A DNA stretch of 64,000 nucleotides from Sipunculus nudus. Taxonomy: Eukaryota; Annelida; Sipuncula; Golfingiida; Sipunculidae. This document shows, one piece after another, positions 38,401 to 53,500 of this stretch (positions are counted from its first letter, which is position 1; every line of letters begins with the position of its first letter). The stretch spans positions 61,483,300-61,547,299 of the forward strand of contig CM049314.1 of NCBI GenBank assembly GCA_026874595.1, given 5' to 3'. The translations under genes were made by a program, and so were the position numbers. The notes under the pieces are model-generated. The model saw only the letters and a list, made by a program, of their open reading frames with translations. It was not told where the DNA came from and made no database searches.

Positions 38401-40158
38401 TGGGGTTCACAATAATCCAAGAAATGTACAGATTGACCTTAAACATTAAGGTCAAGGTCATCAGTACTCAAACTCTTCTGAGAACTCTTTGGAAACAACT
38501 TGTGTGGCCAATATGATTGAAAAATATACAATACCTCACAATTTATAACATTCACAAGAAATCCCTGAGGCCATTATAACTATAATTAAGGTTATCTGAC
38601 CTTGAAAATCTTGGTTGAGGTGACCAGTTCGAATTAATCTAAGAACTTGTTTGAAACAGTTCCTCTGTCAAATTGAGGACAAAATATGCAATACATGTAC
38701 TTCAAATGTTATGGGGTTCACAAATATTTTATATGCAGGCAAACTGGAACTTGAAGAAGATGGTCAAGGTCACCAGTTTGTTAAGTCTTCTGTGATTTTG
38801 AATTAGAACAGTTTGAGTTTCAAATTTTAGAAAGAAATTTTTGGCAGTTAAAAAAATTATTGCATTCACAATATATCCTACAGATCATGATACTGAAAAC
38901 AGCACGTCTACCCTGGAGGGAGAATACATGCATAATCTGTTGTAACTCTGACTTATCTGGTATAGTTGTTTCAGTTTTTATATAATTTGTCCAACAGCCA
39001 TCTTAAGCACAGAAATTCCTCTGTCACCTTTTTGGCAACGAGACATAGTGGTTTTATTTCACAAATAGTCACAATAATGCTACCAAATGGTTAACTTGAA
39101 ATTGTTGATTGATAATTACATTTGATGCCATGTGCAGTTTTTCTGACCTATTCTCTCTCTCCCTCTCTCTTTCTCTGTCTCTCTAGCTCTCCATATATAA
39201 AACAGATAAATGAAACCAAAACTTATACTAATGATAGTTCTGGTGCCTGTGGTTTCATAATGCAGAAAAAAAATCCGTCTGATTGTTTTTGTCTCACTGA
39301 TTTCACTCAATCCACAGCACTTTAATGCAGGTAGCTTTGCAAGTAACATCTCAGTTACATGCAAAGAGATAAAGTCATCATTGAGACTAAAATATTAACA
39401 GGTTTTAATTTGCCTTGAAATACCTTGACACTTCATTGTTTTTTTTTTTTGGCAATGTGTTCCATGCAATATAGATTGAAATAATAATGGTGAATTCTGA
39501 GAGATTAGATCAAATGGGTAAGCATAAGAAACGTTTGACCCAATGTGTGTAAATAATCCATTTAAGCTTGAAATGCTGTTATTTTATATCTATAAACATT
39601 TTTTGAATGTTAAATGCATTTATCTGTGATAATGGAAACAAGCAACTAAAATCCACCAAAACTGATGCACCAAATGTGTCTATAAGCCTTGTGTCCATCC
39701 CTTTCAAAGCTCTGTTACACATGTTAAGAACATGAAATGCATTTACAATAAAATACTATAAAAATCTACTAGTGTGTAAATCCTAATATTTTTCTAAATA
39801 AAATATCTTATTTATGTATCCTTTTAATTCTTAATATGTTCACATTAATAAATTCAAATTCTACCTACTTTCTTCATCACTCATTTTACTGTATCCAGTT
39901 TTATTCCAGATAAAACACATGGCCAAATGCAAAACGTAAAATCCTCCCAACCAACGGGACAGAGACGCACCAAAATATTTCTCGAAACTTCACTCCCTCT
40001 CCTGTGTCCCTGCATATTATCTGATACACCCGTGAAGTCAGAAATATCCGTGTTACACATGACAGATAATTGTGGTTGACACAAAACACTGCAATATGCT
40101 CAGATGTATATCATGTAGTGTTAGCCCACCACCAGTTTGATTCTTGACAAAGATCTAC

Positions 40159-40220
<62 letters not shown>

Positions 40221-43200
40221 ATATATATATATCTGTGTGTGTTCCTTATATATTTTTTTACAATTGTGGAAGGCAAAAAAAAACATACAATAGGACTTCA
40301 CTGCAATGAAGGAGATATTTGTATGTGTAAAATTACTTAACAACAAATCTTTGTTTATCCTTAATTCATATATGGGAACTGATCATGAAACTTCTATATC
40401 ACTATTGTGTATGTGGCATGGAAGGCCAAATAGAAGACTTTGGAGGACAAGTTAAAAGTCAGCTGTATAAAATAATTTTTAATTGCTAAAGCTAAACTAG
40501 CACTTGCCACAGGCAATTCACAATATAAAGGCAAGACTTCTCTGTGATGAGTTTCCTGTGCCTCTTATTAATATATGTTCATAGTTCTACATATTATAAG
40601 TGACATAAGATTTAATGTCTTATTTAATATCTTATTTAATCTCATTCTTATTTAAGCAAAGATGTAGTCATATGAGTTGTAAAATAATATGCATGTTTCA
40701 TTATGTTATAATAGTATGCATATTTCAACTATTTTGATACCCCTCAAAAGTCTATTATTGCCTGTTGGCCTCTAATGAAGAAACAGGAATAAAGTTAACA
40801 CAAAAGTAACTGGTCATATTTTATGGTTAAAATGAGATAATTGAAAGAAAAGACTATTTCATATCAGTTCAGTCCATGTGTCAAATAAACTTAATTTTCA
40901 GTCAATTTGTAAAGTGCCTGAAAAGTCAGGCATTTAACAAATTGACTGTTTTCACACATTGACTGTAACATAAATACTTATATAATGTAGCACTGATGCT
41001 TCATACCTATATCGGTACAGAACTGTGAAATAAACTGTTAAATATATTGTTTTAATGGTTAGCCATTTCAAATACATTAAATACATTAAATTACTAATTA
41101 AAATACAAACAAAAATTTGTTACCTTTTAAAATCTCATATTCTTCCTCCACATGAGCCTGACGTACTTAGGTGATATACATGGTTTCATCAGTGATGGGC
41201 GTACATCAACTGTACAATTTTACTTATAAAACCATGAACATCCCCAGTAGAGCTGACACTATATAATGATGCGCTGTCACTAGTACAAGATAGTTCCAGT
41301 AATACACCAATAAAACCCACATTATCCTAACATGATCACTGACTAATAACCATACCTGCATACAATGATATCTTTATGTCACGAAAACTTTATCAGGCTT
41401 AGCCTATTTCTATAATGTCCATCACTTTAGAGCAGTGCTAAAATATGATCTGACGATTTTTTTTTTAATTTAGAAGACTGAATAAATGGACTTAGTGAGT
41501 CTGTGTCAGTGGTAGCAGACATCATCTACATGAAATATTAACCGTAAGATTAACTCCAATTTTCCACTGCCATAGTGGATTTATTGAAAAATGTAATACC
41601 ATAAAATATCCAATAAAAATGCATATGTTTAATTATTTTACACACTAGACCATTATGCAAAAATGTCATCATCATTTCACACAACGTTTTGGTAGATTTA
41701 TTGAAAAATGTAATACCATAAAATATCCAATAAAAATGCATACGTTTAATTATTTTACACACTAGACCATTATGCTAAAATGTCATCATCATTTCACACA
41801 ATGTTTTGGTTTGCAATCCATAATGATTATAAGGTACTCTGAATATTTTGAAAACATTTAGCAAACATTTAGATATTATGTCATTTAAAAGTCCCTGATT
41901 TCGCTGGTAAATATTTGTTTACATTTTCTTACCTAGGTCAGATCTTGCTCGATGCTTTGAGCTGTGTCGTAAAATTGATGATGTATTCTCTGATGTTTGT
42001 GTCGGTGGCGGCTCTGGGGTGGGCTCGGGATATGTAACATTGTCATACGCTGACAAGGGACGTTCCGTGGATGGAGCTTCGTTGTTGTCATGGTAATGAA
42101 GTCTGTTGGATGGGACTGTCTTCACAGGATCAAGGCACTTGGCTACCCCCTGAAGAAGAAACAGCAGGATGAACACAAAATACAGCACTGCAGTTAGATA
42201 ACAGTACAGCAACTGCTGTAGGAAGTTCATCCTGAACAGTCGCAGACTGCTTGCTGCCAGCAATGGTTACAGACATCGCTTCATCCACAATATTTAATGA
42301 TACTTTCACCTTTAATGCTGCTGACACTAAGCACACAATATAAACACATCTGCTGGATAAAATATTAATGCTATCAGCAAACAAAATGAGAACAAACACA
42401 AACATAATTAAAGCTTTGTAGTCATCAAGATAATCATCATTTTATATAATTAGGGGAAACTCTTCTCTGGTCCCTCTGTTCCCTGTTAATTGGTGATATC
42501 AGAGGTCATGTACTAGTAATAATTTAATGTACAGAATGCAAGCTCAACTTCCACATGTTTTGTGTAACATCATACTTTGTAAAGATAAAAGGAACTACTT
42601 GGAAAAAAGGACACTTGCTGTACTTAATTAATCAGATGTTCGTAAACAGCTGATGATTCATATTATTAATTTTATACATTTCTGATGACAAATGATGAAA
42701 AAATATCCAAGGTTTAAGAAAATACTGGACAATGGGGACCCATCAAGTCCCGATGCAGAAGAAGGGTACATATTGCTGGATAGTGTGTACCAAGACCAGT
42801 AAGGTAGCAAACTCCCCAGGCTTGTAAGGTAGCGATGTCTGGTGCTCAATATGGAACAATTATTTATGTATTTGTGGTAATGGGCAAATGAAGGTCAGCA
42901 ACAGAGAGGTGGAGAGTGGTGTGGTGTTGTGCGAAAGACCTGTGATGTGATGCTGCCGTGAATTCAATTGTGTGCTAGTGAAAAATTTAAGGGCCAAATT
43001 GGTGTGCATTCTCTGACTGACGCTGATAGCAAAACAGGCCCACTGACATGGCGTTTTTTTAGGGTTATCTGGTACAAACAAACAAACAGACTGGATAATT
43101 TTAGTAGTATAGATAAAGTACTGGGTACCTAGGGAATGTATGTGTGTGTGTGAGGATTTTCTTTCCATCTCAGTGCATTTATACAGTACCTTCATTGTTA

Positions 43201-43885
43201 AAGTCTTTCTAACCCAAAAATTGATCAAGTATCAGTCGATTATCACTTTTTTTCAACTCGTCAAGATATTATCTTCTCTGGAAATATCCATTATATATAT
43301 TAGGCCAAAAAAAGTACGGTTCTCAGGCACTTTTTTATTTTGATTTTCATCATTCAAGAAGATAAAATAATACCATTTTGATTAGATGTCCTTTGTAATG
43401 TAGTGCTTTTACCTGTTTAGCAAAAAAAATTATGTTATTATCATGCTTGTCCCTGATCATATGTATATACCTGACCATACCTTTTAGGTTTTGTTTTGGC
43501 CTTATGAGTGATATATCAGATACAGCAAAGTTATGGCAATCAAAGCAGGTGCATTCATTGGTAAAACAGTTTTTATGACATACTTTTCTCTGTATGTGGT
43601 ATTTCGTAACATGTTTTCAAACGTGTGGAAGTGATAATGCAAATATCTGTTACTCTTTATTTAAATCTTAATTTCAATCACATAAAAATCAATAAGTGTC
43701 AGTATAATTATTATCATGAAAAGAAAGCACTGATCGAAAAACCATTTCTGGTAGTCATGAGAGTCACATTTATCATTTTATACTGGATATTCTTCATTTA
43801 CTACAAGAATTTTTTGCATATATAAACAAATTGAATGTGCAAAAAATCTCTGATACATGTTACTGGCATACTAAGACTGTTTAAA

Positions 43886-43916
<31 letters not shown>

Positions 43917-46900
43917 CACAATATGTATTTCAACATCATAATCTGAATCTATCAATATACTCTGTATATGTTGAGGCATATATTGCCAAATTTTAATATT
44001 TATTCTCTGGCAACTTTAGATATGTCAATATAGCCATCATTCATAATAATAAAATAAGGAAGTAAAATAAAATGATACATAACTTCCTTAATTAGAAATA
44101 TAAATATTATTCTAATATTAGGACGACAGTTGATATTTCATACCTTTTAAAGTTTCTTAATTTTAAAGTCTGCACATCCCAAGCATCTATGAAGATTATA
44201 CAAAATTTAAATTATATACAGATTAATAATTTTAAGGAATAATATATCCGATCCCATTATATATCCCATTAGTATTTATACAATGATTACATGAGTTATC
44301 TAACTTGTCCATTGATTAATCATTGTTTAAATGTCACTCTATTCCTGGTGTGGTTATACTTCAGTCATAAAATATTACTTTTATAAACATGATAAGTAAA
44401 TGATTGAGGAAATTTATGTTTTTCAAATTTTATAATAAACAAATCCATACACAAATACTCCATGTACAGGAGGACTCTAGCTAAACTGTAAAAGCAAGTG
44501 AGACCTACACCCAATATGAGATTTCAAAATTGTAAATATGGCTGATTAAAAACCATAATATTTTTAAATTTTGAAAATGATATGTTCAAATTTGACCAGC
44601 ACACAATGCATTATGGTACAAATATAATCAGACAGTAAAACCGTACCTTGAAGCAGCACTCTAGTAGAAGCCTTAACATCATGGTGTGCTTTATCCAGTG
44701 ACATACTGACTGTATCAGTGACTGTGACAGTGAGCGTGGGATAAATCATGCATTACATGCTGTTTCATTAGCACCACATAGCCTTCCGATTCTGAGGTCC
44801 ACCACAGCAAATCACAACGCTATATTTATAGGATTTTAGGTGCACTGCATGTTGTCTTAGCCTTTTGTTTGTTATTTTTGTACATACTAGTGGTTTGTTA
44901 CTGATTAATCGTTGTGTCTGAGAATTATATATACATATATACTCTAATTAACATAAAAAATGAATGTCATTTACAGCTTATCATTACTATTATGTTCCAC
45001 TTCTTACTCCTTCTTTCTTCATCTTATAATATTATCACCACAATTATTATCATTACTATTATTATTATCATTATTATCATCATAAAATTTCACTTTTATA
45101 ATTTCTATCAAATCATTTTCACCATTTCATAATGGGTCTGACCTTACATAATTACCATTTTTGTTACAACTACTACTATCACTACAATTTATAATAGTAA
45201 TAAAAAAAATAATAATAATAATAATAATAATAATATTGTAATTATAATTATCATCATCATTATAATCATTATAATAATAATAATTATTATTATTATTATT
45301 ATTATCATTTTCATTATTATTATTTGGGATAATTAATGTTCATATTTACAGTACATCAAAATGTGCTGGACAAACTGTATCACTATCTCATCAATAGTAG
45401 CATCCTATCACAAGAAAATAGTAAATGATTTTTTATTAATTGAAAATGTAATTAAATGTCATGTTTTGTTATTATACACTATTATTCAATTTTAATTTTT
45501 GAGAAAAACACAAACATCCAAAAATGTAGTATATACTGACATAGTTATCAAAAATTTTAAAGAACTCATTCTGAAATAATTATAACTTTAATGATTAGAA
45601 TTAAGATATTATTATTACTACAAGCAGTTTTTGCATAATTTTGTGACCTGTGATTGACATCCAGGTTTTAGTGTGTACTCAACTGTACACAGGGATGCAA
45701 CACAATGGTCCTCCATGGGCCACATCCGGGCAAGAATCTGCCTGCTGAGAGAGTTTGGTGACAAGGGGATGTGAATTGGCAAAGTTTAGAGTGGAATAAC
45801 GCTTTTATGAACCTTGTAAAAATCCTAAAATCATAGTTTGATTATGCTAGATTAAAAAACCTGCATGGAAAAAATGTAAGTAAAAATAATCCTTTGTTCT
45901 AGTATCATTACTTCTAGATTGAATATTTTTTAATGAATATATTTAATTTTTTTTTTTGGAATACTGAAATAAACATCCAGTAAATCTCATGTGATGAATC
46001 AAACTTGGCACGCTGGGTTATTGGCACTACAGTGCCCTATTAAACATAAATGCCCTAGGGTATCCAACCCCAGGTCAGGGAGGACTAACATATCAGTTCA
46101 CACCTGGTACTAATATAGCCGTTATATATCACTGTTATCAGGTGCTCGACTCAAGGCGTCCCACACCAGCACTCTCCCCACATGATCCCATGGCTCACTC
46201 TCCAAACATGAACACATGTTGGTACCTAGATAGGGCAGGGGTTTGTGGTATTTCTGTGAGTGTAACCTTCACATTCCAACAAACACTCAGTGGTACCACT
46301 TCATTATAATAATTTTTGTCCAAGAAAATATTTTTTTTTATACTTATCAAATTCTTTTCTTCTGAAAGGAATACTTTTTTTCTTATTCTTTTGCTCATTA
46401 AGATAAAGATTTAAGATTGAATTAATTTAGAGACCTAGGGACTTGGTACACTGAGAAATATACTTGCCTCAGCTTGATTGAGTTGCAAAATGGTAAACAC
46501 TTTTCATTCTTCATGTGAATCGGGGGGGGGGGGGGGGGGCGGAACTGATTACTTAGCAAGGCCTAGTGCGTCCTGCCTTATATCATACAACTACGTAAAA
46601 CATATTCATAACTGGAGGCTTGTATAAACAAAGTATAATACCATAAATAAAAGCTGTAACTGGAAAAGATGTAACTTTTCCTCTTATCACAAAATGGCTC
46701 TTCCAATTGATGATAACTGAGCCTATATTATAAAACTTAAGGTACAAACAATTTAGAAGCCCATCAAAATGTACCCAGAGCCCCTTTCATTTCTTAAACT
46801 ATTTCTCTCCAGTTACACAGACATTTACACTAGGAGTACGTATTCCTGTTTCTCTGTCACCTGTTATACACCAACTTTTCTCTAACTCTGATATATTTTT

Positions 46901-47454
46901 ATACTGCGACTGACACCCGGATGAGGCTAACCACAGGACCATCCTCAAAATAAATCCAGATGGATCGCTAGGTTACAGAGATGGAGGATCTGCATACACA
47001 CACTGCGTGAATACAGTAGGTTTTTCTGAGAAGACCAGGGTAAAGGGTGCATCACAGTTACTTCTCTTTGTCTAACCCCAATGTACTCATCCACCCATCT
47101 GTGGATGGTGTATACAGTGTACCCTCAATATTTTGCCAGTTCCATCATGAATGGAAGCATTGGCGATAAGTGGGGGTGAAGGATGAAGGAGTTATGTTTA
47201 ATTGTGAAGACATAAATTAGGAAAATTAGCATGTGTTATGCCTTAATATACAAATAATAACAGAAAAATGAATACTTGAACAGCCTGGGCAATGGCAGCT
47301 AGGTTAGCTAAACCAATGGAAACATCTACACAGCAAAACATACAGTTATAGGCAGATAACAACTTGGACATTGGTCACCGTAGTGAATAAGGTCATGCAT
47401 ACTGTATAAAAAATTGTAAACCACGGATGAGTAGAAAATAATGCAAAAATTATG

Positions 47455-47509
<55 letters not shown>

Positions 47510-50500
47510 ATATATTATATATTTATATATACTATAATAGAAATACAGGATTGACAGAATAGTCTATTAGCACTCTTTGTAGTATATACACATTAACACA
47601 TTTTTTATAAACATGAATTAAAATTGATTTGCAAGAGGCATCCTAGTTCTTATTCTTCATGCTAGATGTCACCACTTCCATCAGACAACCAGACCAAAAC
47701 CTGTTACCAGAATAACCAATACCAGAAAAGAAGACTGGCCCTTTCTAGGAGCATATTCTCTGCTCTAACAAAACATTCACCAACATATTTGTCTACAATG
47801 AACCAAACATGTTTTACCACATTGTATACAGCCTAGGATGACCTAGAGGCAAAACAATTTGCACCAAAATTGGATTTTGTTGGGTGTGAAATGAGGAGGT
47901 TGATTGTATATGACAAAGTAATTTCCTGAAAGGTCAAAAGGAAGTTTAGTACAGAGAATAGTAAACTAGATTTTTTTATTTTTCCAGTTGTCTGAAAATT
48001 AGTTTAGTCTTTGCCTGACAGGGGTCAGCACCTATCAGCATCTGGTGCCTAATGGTAATTACGGTTGTGGTATCAAGCTGACTGGTGTTAAACATCTGTT
48101 CAACATTAACTCCTCACCCTGACCACATGTAACCACAGTCTGGAACCTGTGTACTGCAGATAAGAAGTAAATAACCCCCTTCTGGTTACCAGACTGTTCT
48201 GTCCATTAAAGATTAACATTTCCTCACACAACAGTCCACATGGTATAAACACACAGTAAACCAAAGGATAAATCATCTAACATTTTAAGACAGTTTAAAA
48301 GCTTGCCCTGTCAGTTATTCAAAAGCATGTTGTTACTAAGTGTATATTTTTTAAAATAAAACAAAAAATTCAATCACTATTAGAGTCTGCATTTTTCTCA
48401 GGAAGAATGATTAAGTGATTGGACAGTTTCACTAAAAGCTATGACTTTTTTCCATCTTTGCATGTATAATAAAACCTGTTTTTGACTCAATTAAGTCAGA
48501 TATCATATTCATGATGAATTAAAAAGGAAAATAAGCCTACTTGGATACTACATTCAAGAGACACACAACAGCTTTTTGTTCCAAGATTGCACAATGCATA
48601 TGGGAACAGAGCATTCACCAGATTTGCACCAGTCTCATAGAACTCCCTCCCACTAGATCTCAGAACGGCAGACCCTCCTTCATCAAGAAGAGCCTGAAAA
48701 CTAACTTGCTTCAAGTTTGACTTGTAAAGCGCACAGAAATGAATATGATAATTGCAGTCTAGAAATGAACTGTACATATTTAATACATGCAAAAAGCTAT
48801 ATGTGTTCAGACTTAAGGTTTACTCAATATTCACTGAGAAAAGCCCAATTGGTCTCCATGACTTTTATACAACAAGGCTTCAGTGTCTATATTTATTGGT
48901 TAGCCTATGTCCATACAGTGAATTCTTTCCTACTGCCTGAGCTACAGCTATGATAATACAGTAAATTTAGAGTGTTACCAGTAGAGTGTAAATGTCTCCA
49001 CTGAGGATAATCAAATAGCAATAATTCCATACGAGTTCATGAGAGAAAACATCCCTAGAGGTTATCAGGTGATAAGACCCACGAGAAATACATGTCCTGT
49101 TAATTTGGAGCAGATCTGAGTGATAGTTCTGAGATTTCATGTCACAAATATTAAAATTTGTAAACCAAAAATTTAAAATCATCCAAAGCATGATTAAAAC
49201 TTAATGAAGTAAGGACATCCATGAGATACATCTCAGAAAAGTAGATCTGATCTGAGCTAAGTAAAGATCTTTTAGATATCATACAACATAATATAAGATC
49301 AACATATATAGCAAAAATCAAGGAAATCCATGCAAGAATTATTAAAAAATGGGTGCTTCTGTTTAAATTTTATTTAATACAAGCCAACTGTACTGCACCT
49401 GTATAAATGATCGTAATATTTATTAAGAAATATTTGACCCAATCCTTTGCAAGATAAGATTAATTTACTTCCAACTGCATTCACTTTAACAGTTCTTGAG
49501 ATAATATGATCAAAAGGAATATGGTTGCCTGGTGGCCATACTTAACTTCTGACAGGTCTGAAATCAGACAGCAAACATTCTCTAAATTGGATCAAACATT
49601 GAAGAAAAATCACTGAAACTGCACTGAAAAAAAGGATTTCTAAGGTGTCTAACTGGCAGACATAATGGATTTCCGACAAGTCAGACATTTGATATCACAC
49701 ATCCTCCAATAAGAGACCAAACTTGGGGCAAATTCTCCAAAGGATGGTACAGTAATGAATGTCCAAAACAAATCAAAAGGCATGTTAAGGCCCTCATATC
49801 AGATTTATAGATATGCAAATGTAAAAAGTGTGAGTCTAATATTTTTTATTATAACTCTGCTTTTCAATGGGGTCAGCAGGGTAGGTAAACTGCAAAACCT
49901 GAAAGAAAGGAAATGCAGAAAGCATGACTAAGAGTCTTGTAATGAAAAAAAAGCCATCCTTAATCCAGGTACATATCCACATATTATGAGAACAAACATT
50001 TGCTTTTGTATGTGGTGATTTATATATAAATATTCCGATATCTAGGAAACTAAGTTTATTGCTATGATTCCATAAAATAAACTGCAAAATGTTCTTAATG
50101 CCTGGCTGAAGCCTATTGGTAGGTAAGCCATATATGTCAGATGGAAGGTATAGATTGAAATGTTTGCCTGAAAATGTCTCCACATTAGAAGAGGGTGCGG
50201 TGAACTTGACCTTTGACCTCAAAATCAACAGGTCTTTTCCCCTGTTGGCAGAGAATCGATATCAGTGGTGGAAGGTTTGGAATAAAAAGTCTAGCTTGAA
50301 ATGTGTCCACAACCTTTTAAAAAAATATGTTCATTTAGAACAATATTGTGACCTTGACCTTTGACCTTTTGAACTCCACATCAATAGGCTTCTTCCCCTT
50401 TTGGTAGGTAAGCCATATATGACAGATGGAAAGTATTGATTGAAAAGATTGCTGAAAATGACTCCACGCAAGAAGAGGGTGCTGTGAACTTGACCTTTGA

Positions 50501-53500
50501 CCTCAAAATCAACAGGTCTTTTCCCCTGTTGGCAGAGAAGCGATATCAGTGCTGAAGGGTGCTTCAAGGAATAAATGAGAATTTCAGTCTCTGTTGGCAG
50601 GATTGAGATCCCTGGGAGGAATAGGAATCATTTCATACAAACTTTGAACTCTTATTTTTATAATTGAAAAAGTATGTTTGTCTTTACTCCTAAATGAAAA
50701 AGAGACTCCATTTAGTTCATATAAATTCTGATTTGTTCATTTGGTTAAGAAAATGGAGCTGCACTAAAAATCAGATTCTATGATTATAATAGGCAGTGTA
50801 TGATTATAAGGATTATATTATCATTTTTTTCTCAAAATTTCATTTTTTGCATCCTAAAAATACAGGTTCTTACTTAATTGTGATTAACTTGCAACAAAAT
50901 AAATAAAAATCCATTCCATTAAAGAGTTCAGGAATGCTTACACATGATGCTACAAACAGGGTAAGGATATGGGTATTTCTACAGAAAACGTCGCATTTCA
51001 AGGGTTTTCTTGGTGATTTTTTTTTTAATCTTGATTTTGATATAACAAAACTTAATTTGTAGAAAAATATCGTTAGAATTGTAAAATAATGCAAGTAGTG
51101 CACTTTTAAGTTTCCTTTTTTTTATAAATAGTCCAGGTAAGGGGAAAATATGAACCTTTTTCTCGACACCGTGACACGCAGTAAAATCTCACTTGCACAT
51201 TTCAGAAATTGTTTTGACTAGATTTTTTGTGATTTTCGATAAAATTAAAATTAATAGCCTTTGATAAAATCAAAACATAAATTTCAGTTATGAATTTAAC
51301 CAAAAAAAGTGTGTAAAAAAGAACATATTTTCTTCTTTTTAATTAATTTTTGAAAACAAAAATTGTCTCTATTCCTATTTTTGCTTCCAGAGGGGTGCTT
51401 TTGCAGGGGTTTACCGGACAAAGTAATTTGGTACATCTACCTTCAGAAATGGAGTCGAAATACCTTGTTAATTTTTTTTAATGTAAGAAAATAAAATTTA
51501 AACATGGTTTTAAATCCTCTAGGTAACGGTGTTGAGCATAGATAACAGTGTTGAGCAAGGTAACGGAGTTGAGCTTCTGAAGTAAAAATAACCGTAGTGA
51601 CTACTTGAATACCAGTATTATGTATAAATACAAGCAAATGCCTGTTTGAATAGAAGAAATGCAAATGCCCAAAATATGTTTCAAATTCTATTTCAGTCAT
51701 TTGGATTTAATACCAAGTTCTCGACACCGTTACCTCCTTCGACACCGTTATTTTTCATGCAGATAACGGTTTCGAGTGGTAACGGTGCTGAGATTTTTTC
51801 ATCTATTCGTCAGATGCAGGACAAAAAATTACTTCCATACCGTCCCTAGGAGGGCAGCACGTGTTATCACTACATGAACAACGAGAGGAAGACATTTTCG
51901 AAGTGTTATATGTGACGGTTAAATTTTCGCAGGTGTAACGGTGTAGAGTCCAAATAAACATACAGTGATTTTCTTAACCCTTTAATGATTAACAGAGAAC
52001 ACTGATATGACAGTTACTAAATCTAATTGTGGATTATGTGTACAAAATTTCCCGAACTCTAATAAACGCTGCTCCCTGCATCAGCAAAGTGGTTTCTGTT
52101 CGCGCAAGGTCAAAAGGTCAGGTAACGGTGCCGAGTATATTTTAGGAGACATACTTTTTATATCCAACTTTTTGTATTAAAAACAAAACGGTCAGGAAAC
52201 ATCAAGCAAAAATATCATCTTAATAAACTTTCACCGCTGTGACAACGTGGAAAACAAAATCTGCATAAATGGAACAGTGGTTACAGAAAAACGCCGTTTT
52301 TGAATTTAAGAACCGAGAGAAAGGGACAACGGAAATTTAAGGGTATTTAACATTTGCAGCTTTTTTAGCCCTCAGCCCTTAGGCTAATGGGCTTTTGTCG
52401 TCACCCAAGCTGTCCGTCCATCTGTCCGTCTGTCCGTCCGTCCGGCGTCCATTAACTTTTACCTTGTGAGCGGGATATCTTGAAAAGGATTCACTGTCAG
52501 AATTTTATTTCCTCGGTAAAGATGTATATCGACAAAATCTCGGTCAAGTTCAAAGATGGGTGACCTTGACCTATTTTTCTACATTTTAGAGCTGATTATA
52601 GAAAAACACTTAGATGCTTATTACTCAGGAACCATTTGGTGGATTTTCACAAAACTTACTATGATTATTGGGACTGATAATCTGTACCTGCTACACAAGT
52701 TTGGTGGCCCCACCTACAATTTCTGATTTTTAATGAATTTTAATCGGATTTTTCAACTTTGGGCTTGTGAGCAGGATATCTCTAAAAGGATTCACCGTAG
52801 GAATTTTATTTTTTTGGTGAAGATGTATATTGACAAAATCTCGGTCAAGTTCGAATATGGGTGACCTTGACCTATTTTTCTACGTTTTAGAGCTGATTAT
52901 AGAAAAAACATTTAGAAGCTTATTTCTCAGGAACCATTGGGTGGATTTTCACAATACTTACTATGATCATAGGGACTGATGGTCTGTAACTGCTGCACAA
53001 GTTTGGGGGCGCCACTTGCAATTTCTGATTTTTAATGAATTTTTCTTGGATTTTTCAATTTTGGCCTTGTGAGCAGGATATCTCTAAAAGGATTCACAAT
53101 AGGAATTTTATTTCTTTGGTGAAGATGCATATCAACAAAATCTCAGTCAAGTTTGAAGATGGGTGACCTTGACCTGCTTTTCAAGGTCACAGAGCTTATA
53201 ATAGAATAAAACTTAGAAGCTTATTTTCAGGAAGCATTTGATGGATTGTTATGAGTCATGGTACATACCTCTCCATTTTAAATTTATAACTGAGACATGT
53301 ACAGATATACATCCATGTGAGAACAGATATTTAGTACTTGTCACTGTTACCACCTCTAAACACTGTTCTTTTGGCTGAGGGCTTTTGTCAGCTTCTGCTG
53401 ATATTCTATTTCTGTATGTATTTCTGCCCCGATTAAAATTATTTTTATCTCATAATAATGGTTATATCTTTAGCAACAATTTGAATGGTTATTCATGTCA

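Larger units (their letters stand above)
31969..41932 (-). other. Intron 2 (10.0 kb), mostly stacked repeats
   Basis: Contains MITE copy C with a nested insertion (32525-35496), a second insertion at 35806-37020, a 150-bp module array at 38215-38890, (AT)n at 32390-32419 and 40161-40216, a hairpin at 40869-40976 and a recent 117-bp duplication at 41578-41811. Stretches 37.2-38.2 and 39.0-40.1 kb hold only A+T-rich DNA and a C-run near 38188-38204. Confidence 0.75.

Noticed and set aside
26166-38890. CRISPR-like regular repeats
   Set aside because: The modules are 140-340 bp with no short repeat/spacer structure, and the genome is animal; they are dispersed-element modules.
42860-43228. 122-codon minus-strand frame in intron 1
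   Set aside because: No recognisable protein, and it contains a simple TG run; treated as chance.
48496-48792. 98-codon minus-strand frame with a [16 protein letters not shown] stretch
   Set aside because: It vaguely recalls reading frames seen in dispersed invertebrate repeats, but I could not support a family; noted only as a possible decayed repeat.
49836-50228. 130-codon minus-strand frame
   Set aside because: Overlaps the DR1-bearing dispersed module array, so the frame is repeat-derived and not a gene.
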